From Cylindrospermum sp. FACHB-282 (GTDB taxonomy: Bacteria; Cyanobacteriota; Cyanobacteriia; Cyanobacteriales; Nostocaceae): DNA of 53,534 nucleotides. Shown piece by piece: positions 1 through 8,001 of this stretch. The position numbers and the translations under genes are program-made. The notes under the pieces were generated by a model that saw nothing but the letters and a program-made list of their open reading frames with translations, searched no databases and was not told where the DNA came from. The stretch is from contig NZ_JACJRJ010000044.1 in the NCBI RefSeq assembly GCF_014697195.1, positions 1-53,534 on the forward strand. Reading direction: 5' to 3'. Each line of letters opens with the position of its first letter. Within the stretch, counting starts at the first letter, position 1.

Positions 1-104
1 CCCCGTCCTGTCAAACCTATGGTTTGAATTAGTTGGGGGTCAATTCGTCGTCGCCCAAAAATTCATCCCACACTCCTAAGAGTGAGTGTGGGGCTTCTTT
101 TCGT
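1..104 (+). mobile_element. IS200/IS605-type right end (partial, cut by window edge)
   Basis: The first 27 bases read in frame as a short tail (PRPVKPMV, stop), which could be the last residues of a TnpB-type transposon protein whose body lies left of the window. About 40 bases later comes a strong hairpin: CCCACACTC at 67-75 pairs with GAGTGTGGG at 84-92, followed by CTTCTTTT. A subterminal hairpin just after tnpB is typical of the right end of IS200/IS605 elements. The hairpin is seen directly; its assignment to an IS is inference, and it could be only a terminator. The neighbouring gene appears shortened where this end meets it. Confidence 0.45.
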
Positions 105-1082
105 TTAAGCTAAACTAACTTTTATTTGTTGTCTGACATCCCGCGCTAAATCCCAAAAAGATGTATTTATTTCTAGAGTGTGCAATGAGGTGATAGACGA
201 AGCTAATACCCCTAAGTTTTCCCGATTAACTTCAGGTTTAAGGCGTTGTCTCAAATCAACATAAGAGCGACAACTAAGGCGTAATTTGGCTCTAGCCTCA
301 CTGCTAATTTCTCTCGCTGCTGCCAACATCATCGCTGTACACAAAGCGCCCTGTACTGTTGTTTTTTCTTTTCTGCAAAGTTCCACTAATTGTGAAGTAA
401 TTTCTTTATTTAGCTTTGTTTGAACCATGTTGCAACGACGTAATTCAGTGGGTACACACTTCTCGAACTTTAGAGTTTCAGGACGATGCAAACTCAGTTT
501 TAGCTTCAATCGCAACAAAAATAAAATGCCCTTTATTTTCGCAATTTTACCTTGCATCGATTTTGACATTAACTCTTGAATATCAGGAAGCGGATGTAAA
601 ATAGGGATATTCTCTTCTATTTTGCCCTCTACTATTTTCTGGCAGTAAGTCAATATTTCTGAATGCAACTGAACAGTTGATAATCCATCTGATATTGCAT
701 GGTGCAATATTGTCAGTAAATAATTTGGTTGTCCATCTGCAAAAGTAATTAATACTGCGCGTGCCAGACATTTATCACTGTCAATTGGTTGGTTCAATTC
801 TTCTAAAACAACTTCTTGCCACTGCCCACTAGACTGCTTTTGAACTACACGCAAAGGAATTGTTTTCGCTCCAAAGTCAAAGCGAAGATTATCCGAATCG
901 CCGACGATATGAGAGTTCAGGTGCGGGTGACGACCTTGAATTAAGTCAAGAGCCTGTCTAACTATTTCTTCATTTAAGTCTCCCTTAATCCGGCTAATTG
1001 TTACTACATTAAAAGAACCAGCGTGCTGGTTTAAAATTTCCATAGTTTGCTCAATGGGAGCAAGTTTTCTATTGCCTATCAT
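105..1082 (-). CDS. condensation-domain acyltransferase-like protein, probably C-terminally truncated
   Basis: The 325-residue product has the hallmark HHAISDG (HHxxxDG) acyl-transfer motif of the condensation-domain superfamily, which includes NRPS condensation domains, PapA-type and alcohol acetyltransferases. Family members catalyse ester or amide bond formation between activated acyl chains and an alcohol or amine. Stand-alone members usually have about 420-450 residues with a second lobe ending beyond a DFGWG-like motif. Here the protein stops after VRQQIKVSLA, with no such motif, at the point where an IS605-like end begins. I infer truncation by insertion. The first lobe with the catalytic His is complete, but the second lobe is short, so activity is doubtful. 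There is no obvious partner gene. The substrate cannot be predicted. Confidence 0.75.
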   Translation of the reverse strand: MIGNRKLAPIEQTMEILNQHAGSFNVVTISRIKGDLNEEIVRQALDLIQGRHPHLNSHIVGDSDNLRFDFGAKTIPLRVVQKQSSGQWQEVVLEELNQPIDSDKCLARAVLITFADGQPNYLLTILHHAISDGLSTVQLHSEILTYCQKIVEGKIEENIPILHPLPDIQELMSKSMQGKIAKIKGILFLLRLKLKLSLHRPETLKFEKCVPTELRRCNMVQTKLNKEITSQLVELCRKEKTTVQGALCTAMMLAAAREISSEARAKLRLSCRSYVDLRQRLKPEVNRENLGVLASSITSLHTLEINTSFWDLARDVRQQIKVSLA

Positions 1083-1303
1083 GAGTATTTAACCTTAATA
1101 AAAAAAATATGTAATTACAACCAAAATTAGTCAAATATAAATAATTATGGTTAATTACACACATGATGTAACTTATACTATAAAACTTAAGCTGAATTGC
1201 ACAAATTTTAGAGTATGTGTGACTTAAAGCAAAAGCTTGCCTCTTCCAGAGCCTGACTAACTTTACGGTTGAATGCCCACTTTTCAAGAGGGATATAAAT
1301 AGA

Positions 1304-1326
1304 AAAGGTGGACATTGCCCACCTTT
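1304..1326 (-). terminator. rho-independent terminator of rtcB
   Basis: An 8-bp perfect stem (AAAGGTGG / CCACCTTT) with a 7-nt loop lies just past the rtcB stop codon. On the minus strand it is followed by TTTTCT, as expected for an intrinsic terminator. Confidence 0.7.
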
Positions 1327-1329
1327 GAT

Positions 1330-3075
1330 TTAACCCTTCACACAAAGAACTTGCTTCAGAGTTGCCACAACCTCAACCAAATCAGCTTGATTTTCCATCA
1401 CTTGTTCTATCGGCTTATAAGCACCGGGAATTTCATCTAAAACCCCTGTATCCTTGCGGCATTCTACACCCTGAGTTTGCTCAATCAAATCATCAAGTGT
1501 GTAGACATTTTTTGCCTTATTTCTAGACATCAAACGCCCTGCACCGTGAGAACAAGAGCAAAAGCTGTGAGCATTTCCTTTGCCTTTAACAATGAAAGAT
1601 TTTGCTCCCATTGAACCAGGGATAATGCCATAGTCTTCAGTTTGGGCGCGGACTGCACCTTTGCGAGTCACATACACATCTTCGCCAAAATGTATTTCTT
1701 TCTCAGCGTAATTGTGATGACAATTTACCTCTAATAAAGGTTTAGTTGCCTTACCTCCCGCTAGATGTTTTTCGACAATCCGCTTAAATCGCGCCATCAT
1801 CACATCACGGTTAACACGGGCATAATCTTGTGCCCATTGTAAATCATTCCAGTAGGCTTGGAATTCTGGTGTACCAGCGACAAAGTGAGCTAAATCTGGA
1901 TCAGGGAGTTTATTACCTGCCATTTTAGCTAATCCTTTGGCTGTATTAATATGGCATTGTGCGAGATTATTGCCGATGTGACGCGAACCAGAATGCAACA
2001 TTAACCAAACTTGATTGTCTGTATCGACGCACACCTCAATAAAGTGATTTCCTCCCCCAAGAGAACCCATTTGTTTCATGGCTTTGCCTTGCAAGTCTTG
2101 CACACCTCGATGCAAGTCGGAAAAATCGCTCCAGCGTTGCCAGTTGGTGACAGATTTTTCTACTTCTTTGTTTTCGTTGAATCCTGTAGGAATTGCTGCT
2201 TCCAGATCCAAGCGGATTTTCTTGAGTTTGCCTTCGAGTTGTTCACCAGTAAATGGGGTTTTGATGGCACTCATACCGCAGTTATGAACAAATACTCCAG
2301 CTTTGAGAGCAAAATTATGGTAATCAGGTACTGTGAGACAGTAAACATCTTCGGTGTAGTTGAGGGGAAGTACAGCTACAACTTTGTGATTATGATGAAT
2401 GCGATCGCCTATCAACTCAAGATTTTCTGGTCGGTTATCCAATTCATCAACCTTACCAAGTAATCCTGATCTAGCAATAATCCCATCTGCTTTTTGCCAT
2501 TTGCTGGAATATAGTTGAGCAATTAGGGTGTAGCCATCTTGATCAATGTGAGAATAAAAAGGCATCAGAGAAGTTTCAGGTTCCAATAACTGAGCTTCTT
2601 GATAAGTTCCATCCCGCAGCATGAATTGGTGATCTGGGGTGCAGATAATCTCTTCATGATTATCCAAAATCACTTTTACGAGTGGCGCATTTTTTCTGGT
2701 CAATCTAGCAGTTGCTTTAGCCGCGACAATTTTTCCTGTGGGAGTGCAAGCATAAACAATAAATTCTTGATCTTGCTCCCCTAAGTCTTTGATGGGATAA
2801 GATTGACCATCCACCAGAGGAATGAGGGTATCTCCCGCGAAGCAACCAATATCTACGCCTACAGCGGCTGGCATAATTGCCTCCTTTGTGGCAATTACAG
2901 AACCGACTAAAGCACCTTTACCAAGATGAACATCTGGCATTAAGGCAATGTGCTTATACACAAATGGCAGCGATGCCATATTTTTTGCCATCTTGGTTTC
3001 GTCTGATCCTAAGGGGTGATTCGCCCAAGAAAAAACAGGCGTTGGTGTGGTAATTTCTAACTTTTCGTAGGGCAT
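1330..3075 (-). CDS. rtcB: RNA-splicing ligase RtcB with embedded mini-intein
   Basis: RtcB is a Mn2+- and GTP-dependent ligase that joins RNA 2',3'-cyclic phosphate or 3'-phosphate ends to 5'-OH ends, for tRNA and RNA repair. The 581-residue reading frame contains about 393 residues of RtcB exteins and a 188-residue intein (residues 78-265). Without the intein the junction reads VGVDIG-CGM, the family's metal-binding motif; later motifs include GSLGGGNHFIE, HSGSRHIG, a CHHNYAE-type histidine motif and HGAGR near the C-terminus. The mature length fits short bacterial RtcB proteins. No archease gene or RNA-repair regulator adjoins it; it appears monocistronic and ends at a terminator. The first Cys after the intein is a metal ligand, so an active enzyme would need protein splicing. 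Confidence 0.93.
   Translation of the reverse strand: MPYEKLEITTPTPVFSWANHPLGSDETKMAKNMASLPFVYKHIALMPDVHLGKGALVGSVIATKEAIMPAAVGVDIGCFAGDTLIPLVDGQSYPIKDLGEQDQEFIVYACTPTGKIVAAKATARLTRKNAPLVKVILDNHEEIICTPDHQFMLRDGTYQEAQLLEPETSLMPFYSHIDQDGYTLIAQLYSSKWQKADGIIARSGLLGKVDELDNRPENLELIGDRIHHNHKVVAVLPLNYTEDVYCLTVPDYHNFALKAGVFVHNCGMSAIKTPFTGEQLEGKLKKIRLDLEAAIPTGFNENKEVEKSVTNWQRWSDFSDLHRGVQDLQGKAMKQMGSLGGGNHFIEVCVDTDNQVWLMLHSGSRHIGNNLAQCHINTAKGLAKMAGNKLPDPDLAHFVAGTPEFQAYWNDLQWAQDYARVNRDVMMARFKRIVEKHLAGGKATKPLLEVNCHHNYAEKEIHFGEDVYVTRKGAVRAQTEDYGIIPGSMGAKSFIVKGKGNAHSFCSCSHGAGRLMSRNKAKNVYTLDDLIEQTQGVECRKDTGVLDEIPGAYKPIEQVMENQADLVEVVATLKQVLCVKG
2281..2844 (-). other. mini-intein (Hint domain) within rtcB, with decayed HNH endonuclease remnant
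   Basis: This segment encodes residues 78-265 of the RtcB frame. It starts with Cys (CFAGDTLI, splicing block A), has a block B motif CTPDHQFML with the conserved TxxH, a block F-like VYCLTVPDYHNFAL, and ends HN before the +1 Cys (GVFVHN-C), so all residues for standard class 1 splicing are present. The middle contains LDNRPENLELI, which resembles the core of HNH homing endonucleases (NNRPENLEL), but the preceding catalytic His pair is replaced by GLLGKV. I infer an intein that kept splicing and lost homing activity. Confidence 0.9.
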
Positions 3076-3471
3076 AATTATCTCTTTTGGGAATTATTTT
3101 TAATGTAAGTTTTGGGATTAAATGTTCAATTTCATATTTAAAATTTAGCTAGTTCTCACTAGAGATAGCAGTAGATAAGTAAGTAGGCGAAAAGAAATCA
3201 AACTATGTTAAGTAAAGTAACAAATGCTGAAATTAGCCCTTACTACAAACCTTTAATTATTTACGTTGCTCTACTTAAGGCGATTAGGAGATTCTTAAAA
3301 GCTCAAACTCAGTGATGACAAGGGTTTGCATGAGTGCCTTTTGCTATTAATTTTAATTAAACAGCAATTTTAGACTACATTACAATAATACTACAATGTA
3401 ATACAGGCGTCAACTAATTGCTAGAGGCTAACAGGGACTGATGGCGAATCAGTTAAATTTTGAATGGCTGA
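3076..3471. other. intergenic region between rtcB and the moxR gene
   Basis: AT-rich stretch holding the upstream region of rtcB and the 3' flank of the MoxR gene. A 36-codon frame at 3205-3315 has no ribosome-binding site and was not accepted. No hairpin with a clear U-tract or known RNA motif was seen. Confidence 0.4.
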
Positions 3472-4422
3472 TTACCTGGGAACTGGCACTTGATTAATTA
3501 CCGCAGCAATTACCGCATCAATTTGTAAACCATCCAGCATCGATTCTGGTTTTAAAAGCAGGCGATGACGCAGAAGTGGCGATGCAACTGCTTTGACATC
3601 ATCTGGTGTGACAAAATCTCTACCTGCTAACCACGCTGCTGCTTGAGAAGTTTGCAACCAAGCACCTGCTGCGCGAGGCGATGCACCCAAAGCTAAATCG
3701 GGATATTGGCGGGATGTTCTCACCAGGGCCAAAAGATAATCAATTATTGCCTCAGACACCTGAACTTGTTTGACTGCTTGTCGGGAGTGCAAAATATCGG
3801 CTACTGTTGCTATTGGTTTCATGCGGCTAATATCCAAGCGTCGCGCTGCAAAACCCGCTTGACGATTGAGCAGCATTTGCTTTTCTGCCGCTTGATCGGG
3901 GTAATCTACTACCAGTTTAAATAAAAATCGATCTAACTGTGCTTCTGGTAAGGGATAAGTCCCCTCAAATTCTAGGGGATTTTGCGTTGCAATCACCCAA
4001 AATAAATCTGGTAAGGGTATACTTTCACCATCTAGGGTTACTTGCATCTCTTCCATGGATTCCAGTAGCGCTGCTTGGGTTTTGGGGGGAGTGCGGTTAA
4101 TTTCGTCTGCCAGGAGTACTTCAGTAAATACTGGGCCTTTTTTTAAAATGAAATTGCGGCTATCTAAGTCAAAAATGTTGGTACCAGTAATATCTGATGG
4201 TAAAACATCTGGTGTTAGTTGAATTCGGCGAAAATCTGCTTGGATTAACTGCGCTAACACTTTTACTAGGAGTGTTTTACCAGTTCCTGGTACTCCTTCT
4301 AAAATTATGTGCCCACCTGCTAGCAGTGCCACTAGTACCTGTTTGATCAGGTTGGATTGTCCTACAATTACTTGGTTAAGCCCTTGTCCGAGACGAATTA
4401 ATACAGAATGGGTTTCACTCAT
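3472..4422 (-). CDS. MoxR-family AAA+ ATPase
   Basis: The 316-residue protein has a Walker A motif GVPGTGKT (about 43-50), a Walker B segment LLADEINR (about 103-110) followed by the MoxR signature TPPKTQAALLESMEE, and a sensor-like VIATQNP. MoxR ATPases act as chaperone-like machines that mature or activate membrane or metal-dependent partner complexes. Length is typical (300-330). It is the last gene of a minus-strand run DUF4129, DUF4350, MoxR, with gaps of 66 and 81 bases; this gene set recurs in bacteria and often includes VWA-domain proteins, none of which is present here. The client protein is unknown. The ATG start sits at the natural N-terminus of the family. Confidence 0.93.
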   Translation of the reverse strand: MSETHSVLIRLGQGLNQVIVGQSNLIKQVLVALLAGGHIILEGVPGTGKTLLVKVLAQLIQADFRRIQLTPDVLPSDITGTNIFDLDSRNFILKKGPVFTEVLLADEINRTPPKTQAALLESMEEMQVTLDGESIPLPDLFWVIATQNPLEFEGTYPLPEAQLDRFLFKLVVDYPDQAAEKQMLLNRQAGFAARRLDISRMKPIATVADILHSRQAVKQVQVSEAIIDYLLALVRTSRQYPDLALGASPRAAGAWLQTSQAAAWLAGRDFVTPDDVKAVASPLLRHRLLLKPESMLDGLQIDAVIAAVINQVPVPR

Positions 4423-4503
4423 ATTTGATTTACAAAAAACTCACGCAAAGGCGGAAACAAGCGTTTAACAAATAAAAGCTATACAAAATTCCTAAAAATT
4501 AGA

Positions 4504-5712
4504 TTATTTGAAATTTTTGAATTTTGTATCCTTTACGGGAGTCGTAGGCATATTTTGAATTTCCCGTAGGGTTTGCCATTTCCCCAACCAGCTTAACAGG
4601 TCTGGTTGACTCATGGGTTGTTTTGGGGATGGGCTAGGGTGGAGTGTAGGCGATTGCGCCGAGCGCAGTGCCGGAGGCGATCGCAGCTTTAATACAGCAT
4701 CTAGTTCTGTAGCACTAGCGCCTGTTTTCTCTACCCAGAGGTTAATCAAAGTCTGGTGTTCTAGAAGTACTAGCCCTAATCCCAAGGCTTTTTGGAGTTG
4801 CTGTTGTTCTTCTTTACCCAGCATCTCGACAACAAAGTCGCTGGATTCAGCTTTTTGTAACACTCCGGCTAAAGCTTGGATGTATGCCTTGCTATTGTCT
4901 ACTACTGCTGTATTTAAAGTTACTGGTTTACCAAAGCGGCGGTTTTGTGCCCAAATTAGTACTAATAACAGGATACTAACCTGTACCAGTGCTGGGAATA
5001 AAGGAGTTTTAGCTAAATAACTAAATAAGTTTCCTTGTCCTTCTTTCTCTCTTACATCGGCGTCTTTGTAGCCGTGGATGTATTCATCAATAAGTACTGT
5101 GTTACTTTTTTTGGTAACTAAATCGGCTAAATAACGAAAATTGCTTAAATAGTCTTGGTAAGCATTGGCGGCTAAATAAGGAGTAGTAGCAAAAATTACT
5201 CTTCCCTGTTTATACTTTTCTTCCCAGACAACAGCACCGAAGCGATCGCCTATGGTGGGGCGTAGCCCATCGCCTAAATTAAATTGTGACTGTTTAGTGT
5301 TCTGACGCCGTCTGCTTGTATCAATCTGAATATCTCCAAAAGGCGATTGTTGTTTAGTGCTAAATTCAGCTGCTGTTACTGGCTGACTCACGCCCAAAAT
5401 TACTAAAGTATTGCCTTTTTCTACCCATTCTTGTTCTTCACCATCTAGCACTGGCGGATTGAGGTTGCCGTTTACCCGCAGGAGGGTGGCTGGCCCTTTT
5501 TGGTGATGGAGTTCACTCAAAGGCTTTTGCCAGCGCTGAATAGATGTTCCCTGCTGTTGCATAAAAGCATACCAAGCGCTATAACCATCTGGGGCGCGAT
5601 TGTAAGTAGAACCACTAAGGTTTTTGCTGCTAGGAGCCGCTATCAAACTCAGTAAAATGATTACCGCCAAGGCGATCGCCCCCAGCCAAACAAGGCGATT
5701 TGAGCGTTTCAT
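4504..5712 (-). CDS. DUF4350 domain membrane protein of the MoxR module
   Basis: A 402-residue protein with an N-terminal membrane segment (about 7-26), a periplasm-facing domain with the DUF4350-type features SAWYAF near residue 45 and DEYIHGY near 209-215, and a second membrane segment (about 238-256) followed by a cytoplasmic tail. Proteins of this kind are encoded beside MoxR ATPases and DUF4129 proteins; the biochemical role is not established. Two oddities are visible. Around residues 146-160 (NLGDGLRPTIGDRFG) and near residue 345 (LRSPPALRSAQSP) the DNA matches interspersed GC-rich cyanobacterial repeats. The last residues (TKFKNFK) are encoded by an AATTCAAAAATT-type repeat. The gene thus seems to have absorbed repeat DNA in frame. 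Confidence 0.8.
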   Translation of the reverse strand: MKRSNRLVWLGAIALAVIILLSLIAAPSSKNLSGSTYNRAPDGYSAWYAFMQQQGTSIQRWQKPLSELHHQKGPATLLRVNGNLNPPVLDGEEQEWVEKGNTLVILGVSQPVTAAEFSTKQQSPFGDIQIDTSRRRQNTKQSQFNLGDGLRPTIGDRFGAVVWEEKYKQGRVIFATTPYLAANAYQDYLSNFRYLADLVTKKSNTVLIDEYIHGYKDADVREKEGQGNLFSYLAKTPLFPALVQVSILLLVLIWAQNRRFGKPVTLNTAVVDNSKAYIQALAGVLQKAESSDFVVEMLGKEEQQQLQKALGLGLVLLEHQTLINLWVEKTGASATELDAVLKLRSPPALRSAQSPTLHPSPSPKQPMSQPDLLSWLGKWQTLREIQNMPTTPVKDTKFKNFK

Positions 5713-5778
5713 ATTATCTACGAATTAATACTTAAAAATATTGTATTCTTTATTATAGAAAATTTTAAATTTTGAAGA

Positions 5779-6384
5779 TCATCCTTTGAAAATCTCCCGA
5801 TAGGCTTGCCGACACTGCTGATAATTTTCTGGTGAAATTTCGGCATTACCAAAACACAATTGCTCATGAGTGGTAATTAAAGTTTCATAAGGCTGCATGG
5901 GAGTCACAGTAGAACTTAGCAATTGCAGATATTCTCCATCTGTCCGGCTGGATTGCTGAATAGCGATCGCCTGTACATGCAACTGCTGCAACATGGCTAA
6001 ATATATACAACGGCAAGCCTCACGGTAGTTACCCTGACGGGAAAACTCTTGCGATCGCGTCAAAAACAAAACAATGGATGCCTCATGGGAGGGACTTTTT
6101 GCCCTGGGAACAGTGGAATTGCCAACCCCAGCCAGCCAAGAATATATATAGTGACCAAATTCTTGCCATAACCGCCAAACTATCCAAGCTATAAATAAAC
6201 CGAGTACCAGCCAAAACAGGAGTTTAAGTAACTCAGCAAGCCTAGGGCTAATTGACCATCTAGGCAATTCTGGTAAAGCTTGTTGAAACTGGGAGAATTG
6301 GTATTCTATCCATTCTTCCACTTGTTTTTGGAACAAAAAAAACTGCCAGCCCAAATTAGTTTTTTCAAAAGTATCTGTAGACAT
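5779..6384 (-). CDS. DUF4129 domain protein of the MoxR module
   Basis: This 201-residue protein has one membrane helix (about 53-72, LKLLFWLVLGLFIAWIVWRL) and a C-terminal cytosolic domain typical of DUF4129: an RQGNYREACRCIYLAMLQQL helix, RTDGEYLQLL and a final CRQAYREIFKG. Members are found with MoxR ATPases and sometimes fused to transglutaminase-like proteins; the function is unknown. It is the first gene of the minus-strand run with DUF4350 and MoxR, 66 bases upstream of the former, so co-transcription is likely. The N-terminal 50 residues are predicted extracytoplasmic and are poorly conserved in the family as far as I can judge. Confidence 0.82.
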   Translation of the reverse strand: MSTDTFEKTNLGWQFFLFQKQVEEWIEYQFSQFQQALPELPRWSISPRLAELLKLLFWLVLGLFIAWIVWRLWQEFGHYIYSWLAGVGNSTVPRAKSPSHEASIVLFLTRSQEFSRQGNYREACRCIYLAMLQQLHVQAIAIQQSSRTDGEYLQLLSSTVTPMQPYETLITTHEQLCFGNAEISPENYQQCRQAYREIFKG

Positions 6385-6432
6385 AAAAGAGTAGTGATAA
6401 AGGATGAAGCATCAAAATTCAATGAGGGAATA

Positions 6433-6921
6433 TCATACTGTATACTTCGCCCTTTTTTGTATCATTAACCAGCCGATGATTACAAGTAATGCACCAAACA
6501 CCAAAAAACCCAAATCCCAAGCTAACTGATTCGGGCCTGGTTTCACATGATGGATACCCAGAATTTCATGGTTAATCAGTCCTTCAACCAAGTTGAACAA
6601 CCCAGCACCGCACAGTATTGACCCCATAAAGGTCTGTGATGACCAAGGGACATCTTCACGGCCTCCAGCTTGCCACAGTAAACCTACTCCTATCACAGTT
6701 AGCAACCAGTCGAAGGCATGAAATAACCCATCCCATACCATGTTTAAATCTATATTGGAGACGCTTGTCAGAGGTCGAATATTACTGAGCATATGATGCC
6801 ATTGGAGAATCTGATGCAGCAAGATGCCATCAACGAAGCCTCCGAGACCCAGACCGAGGAAAATTCCAGCAGCAATCAGCGGTACAGGTCTGCTCCTATC
6901 ACTTTTCGCACTCATTGTCAA
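6433..6921 (-). CDS. DUF2243 family integral membrane protein
   Basis: A 162-residue hydrophobic protein with about four membrane segments: residues 14-35 with GIFLGLGLGGFVDGILLHQ, 60-85, 95-117 and 135-155. The motif GFVDGILLHQILQWHHM matches the start of DUF2243 proteins, which carry conserved His residues within or near membrane helices. A second half-repeat, FNLVEGLINHEILGIHHV, mirrors it, suggesting an internal duplication. The family has no established function; the paired histidines suggest metal or haem contact, but this is inference. It lies 48 bases upstream of the DUF4129 gene on the same strand, so it might be read with that module, though nothing shows a functional link. Confidence 0.82.
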   Translation of the reverse strand: MTMSAKSDRSRPVPLIAAGIFLGLGLGGFVDGILLHQILQWHHMLSNIRPLTSVSNIDLNMVWDGLFHAFDWLLTVIGVGLLWQAGGREDVPWSSQTFMGSILCGAGLFNLVEGLINHEILGIHHVKPGPNQLAWDLGFLVFGALLVIIGWLMIQKRAKYTV

Positions 6922-7032
6922 CCTTATAGATAGATATTTCTACCACAATAGAAGTGTTTTTAGAACAATATCTTCTGTCTTGAGTCTAGTGCTAGCGTTC
7001 AATATCAAGAAATAAAAAAGAGCCGTTTTCAA

Positions 7033-7488
7033 ATGACTATTTATTTTTACAAGGTTTGGCAGCCTTATGGCTGTTTTTCCAACTTTTCTCCCCACGGTAT
7101 TCAAATCCAGGGTACTTACTGGCCAACCGTTGAGCATTATTATCAAGCCCAAAAGTTCGTTGGTAGTCTGGATGCGGTAATTATACCTGAAATTCATGCC
7201 GCGGCAACTCCTGAAGCAGCAGCAGCTTTGGGACGCTGTTGCACCTACCGACTCCGTCCTGACTGGGAGTTGGTGAAAACTTGTGTGATGCGAGAAGCTG
7301 TACTCAAAAAGTTTCTTACTCATGGGGAGATTAGAGAAGTACTGCTGAACACAGACGATGAAATTCTAGTGGAAAACTCGCCAACGGATTATTTCTGGGG
7401 TTGTGGTGCTGATAAAACGGGTCATAACCATCTCGGCAACATACTTATGGATGTACGGGCAGAACTCCGTAAGTTCCCGTGTCTTTAA
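7033..7488 (+). CDS. NADAR-family N-glycosidase (YbiA-like)
   Basis: The 151-residue protein has the NADAR start (YFYKVWQPYGCFSNFSPHGI, then WPTVEHYYQAQKF), a LRPDWELVKTCVMREAV segment, and the closing WGCGADKTGHNHLGNILMDVR. NADAR proteins are N-glycosidases; YbiA-type members cleave intermediates of riboflavin biosynthesis, and others remove ADP-ribose from nucleic acids. Which applies here cannot be told from sequence. Length is standard. It stands alone on the plus strand, divergent from the DUF2243 gene. The last 16 codons are included in an imperfect tandem duplication that continues downstream. Confidence 0.93.
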   Translation: MTIYFYKVWQPYGCFSNFSPHGIQIQGTYWPTVEHYYQAQKFVGSLDAVIIPEIHAAATPEAAAALGRCCTYRLRPDWELVKTCVMREAVLKKFLTHGEIREVLLNTDDEILVENSPTDYFWGCGADKTGHNHLGNILMDVRAELRKFPCL

Positions 7489-7700
7489 ACATAGTTTTTG
7501 ATTAAATCCGTTTAAGTATTCCCTATGAGAGGGGAATGGTTGCATTCCCCCAAATCTAGGCAAAATACTGATGAATATACCTGAATAACCCCGTAAATTC
7601 CCGTCTTTAAACATAATTTTTGATTAAACTTATTTAAGTATTAATACTTAAAAAGTATTTTTTTGGGGAGGGGAATCTGTCCACATTCTCCCAATAAACA
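7441..7700 (+). repeat. imperfect tandem duplication of the NADAR gene 3' end and flank
   Basis: Copy 1 (about 7441-7564) starts in the last 48 bases of the NADAR gene and runs through CTTTAAACATAGTTTTTGAT, TTTAAGTATT and a GAGGGGAAT...CATTC.CCCAA hairpin segment. Copy 2 (about 7565-7700) repeats these blocks in the same order with scattered changes. The second copy no longer encodes a continuing protein. Confidence 0.75.
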
Positions 7701-8001
7701 AGCTTTCAGGAAATTGGTAATGATTGTTCATTATTTGGGCAAGAATATTAAGTTTATTATGATAATTGATATGAATAGCAACAATTAGAGATTTTTGTTG
7801 ATAAATATCTTATTCTTAAGGGATAATCTAAGTATTGCCACTGTGAAGCTTTAATATTTGTAAAGAGAAGATTAATATCTTTTATGCCTAATCAAATTAA
7901 TTTTTCTGAAGCGAAAGGCTCAAAAAGATAATTGTTTAAGTCGTAAATTCTCATCAGGGGCATTAAAAAAAAATATACTTGTGTTTGGGTGAAGATAAGC
8001 A
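7489..8001. other. intergenic region upstream of the phytochrome-type kinase
   Basis: The first 210 bases are the tandem duplication described separately, including a perfect hairpin (GGGGAATG 7531-7538 / CATTCCCC 7543-7550, loop GTTG) that could end NADAR transcription although it lacks a U-tract. The rest is AT-rich and should contain the promoter of the kinase gene; GGTGAAG about 10 bases before its ATG is a fair ribosome-binding site. No gene was seen. Confidence 0.5.

Noticed and set aside
1069-1287. 72-codon minus-strand frame upstream of the condensation-domain gene
   Set aside because: Overlaps the gene start, no family resemblance, composition of intergenic AT-rich DNA.
3205-3315. 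36-codon small frame upstream of rtcB
   Set aside because: No good ribosome-binding site, no known small protein family, typical chance frame in AT-rich DNA.
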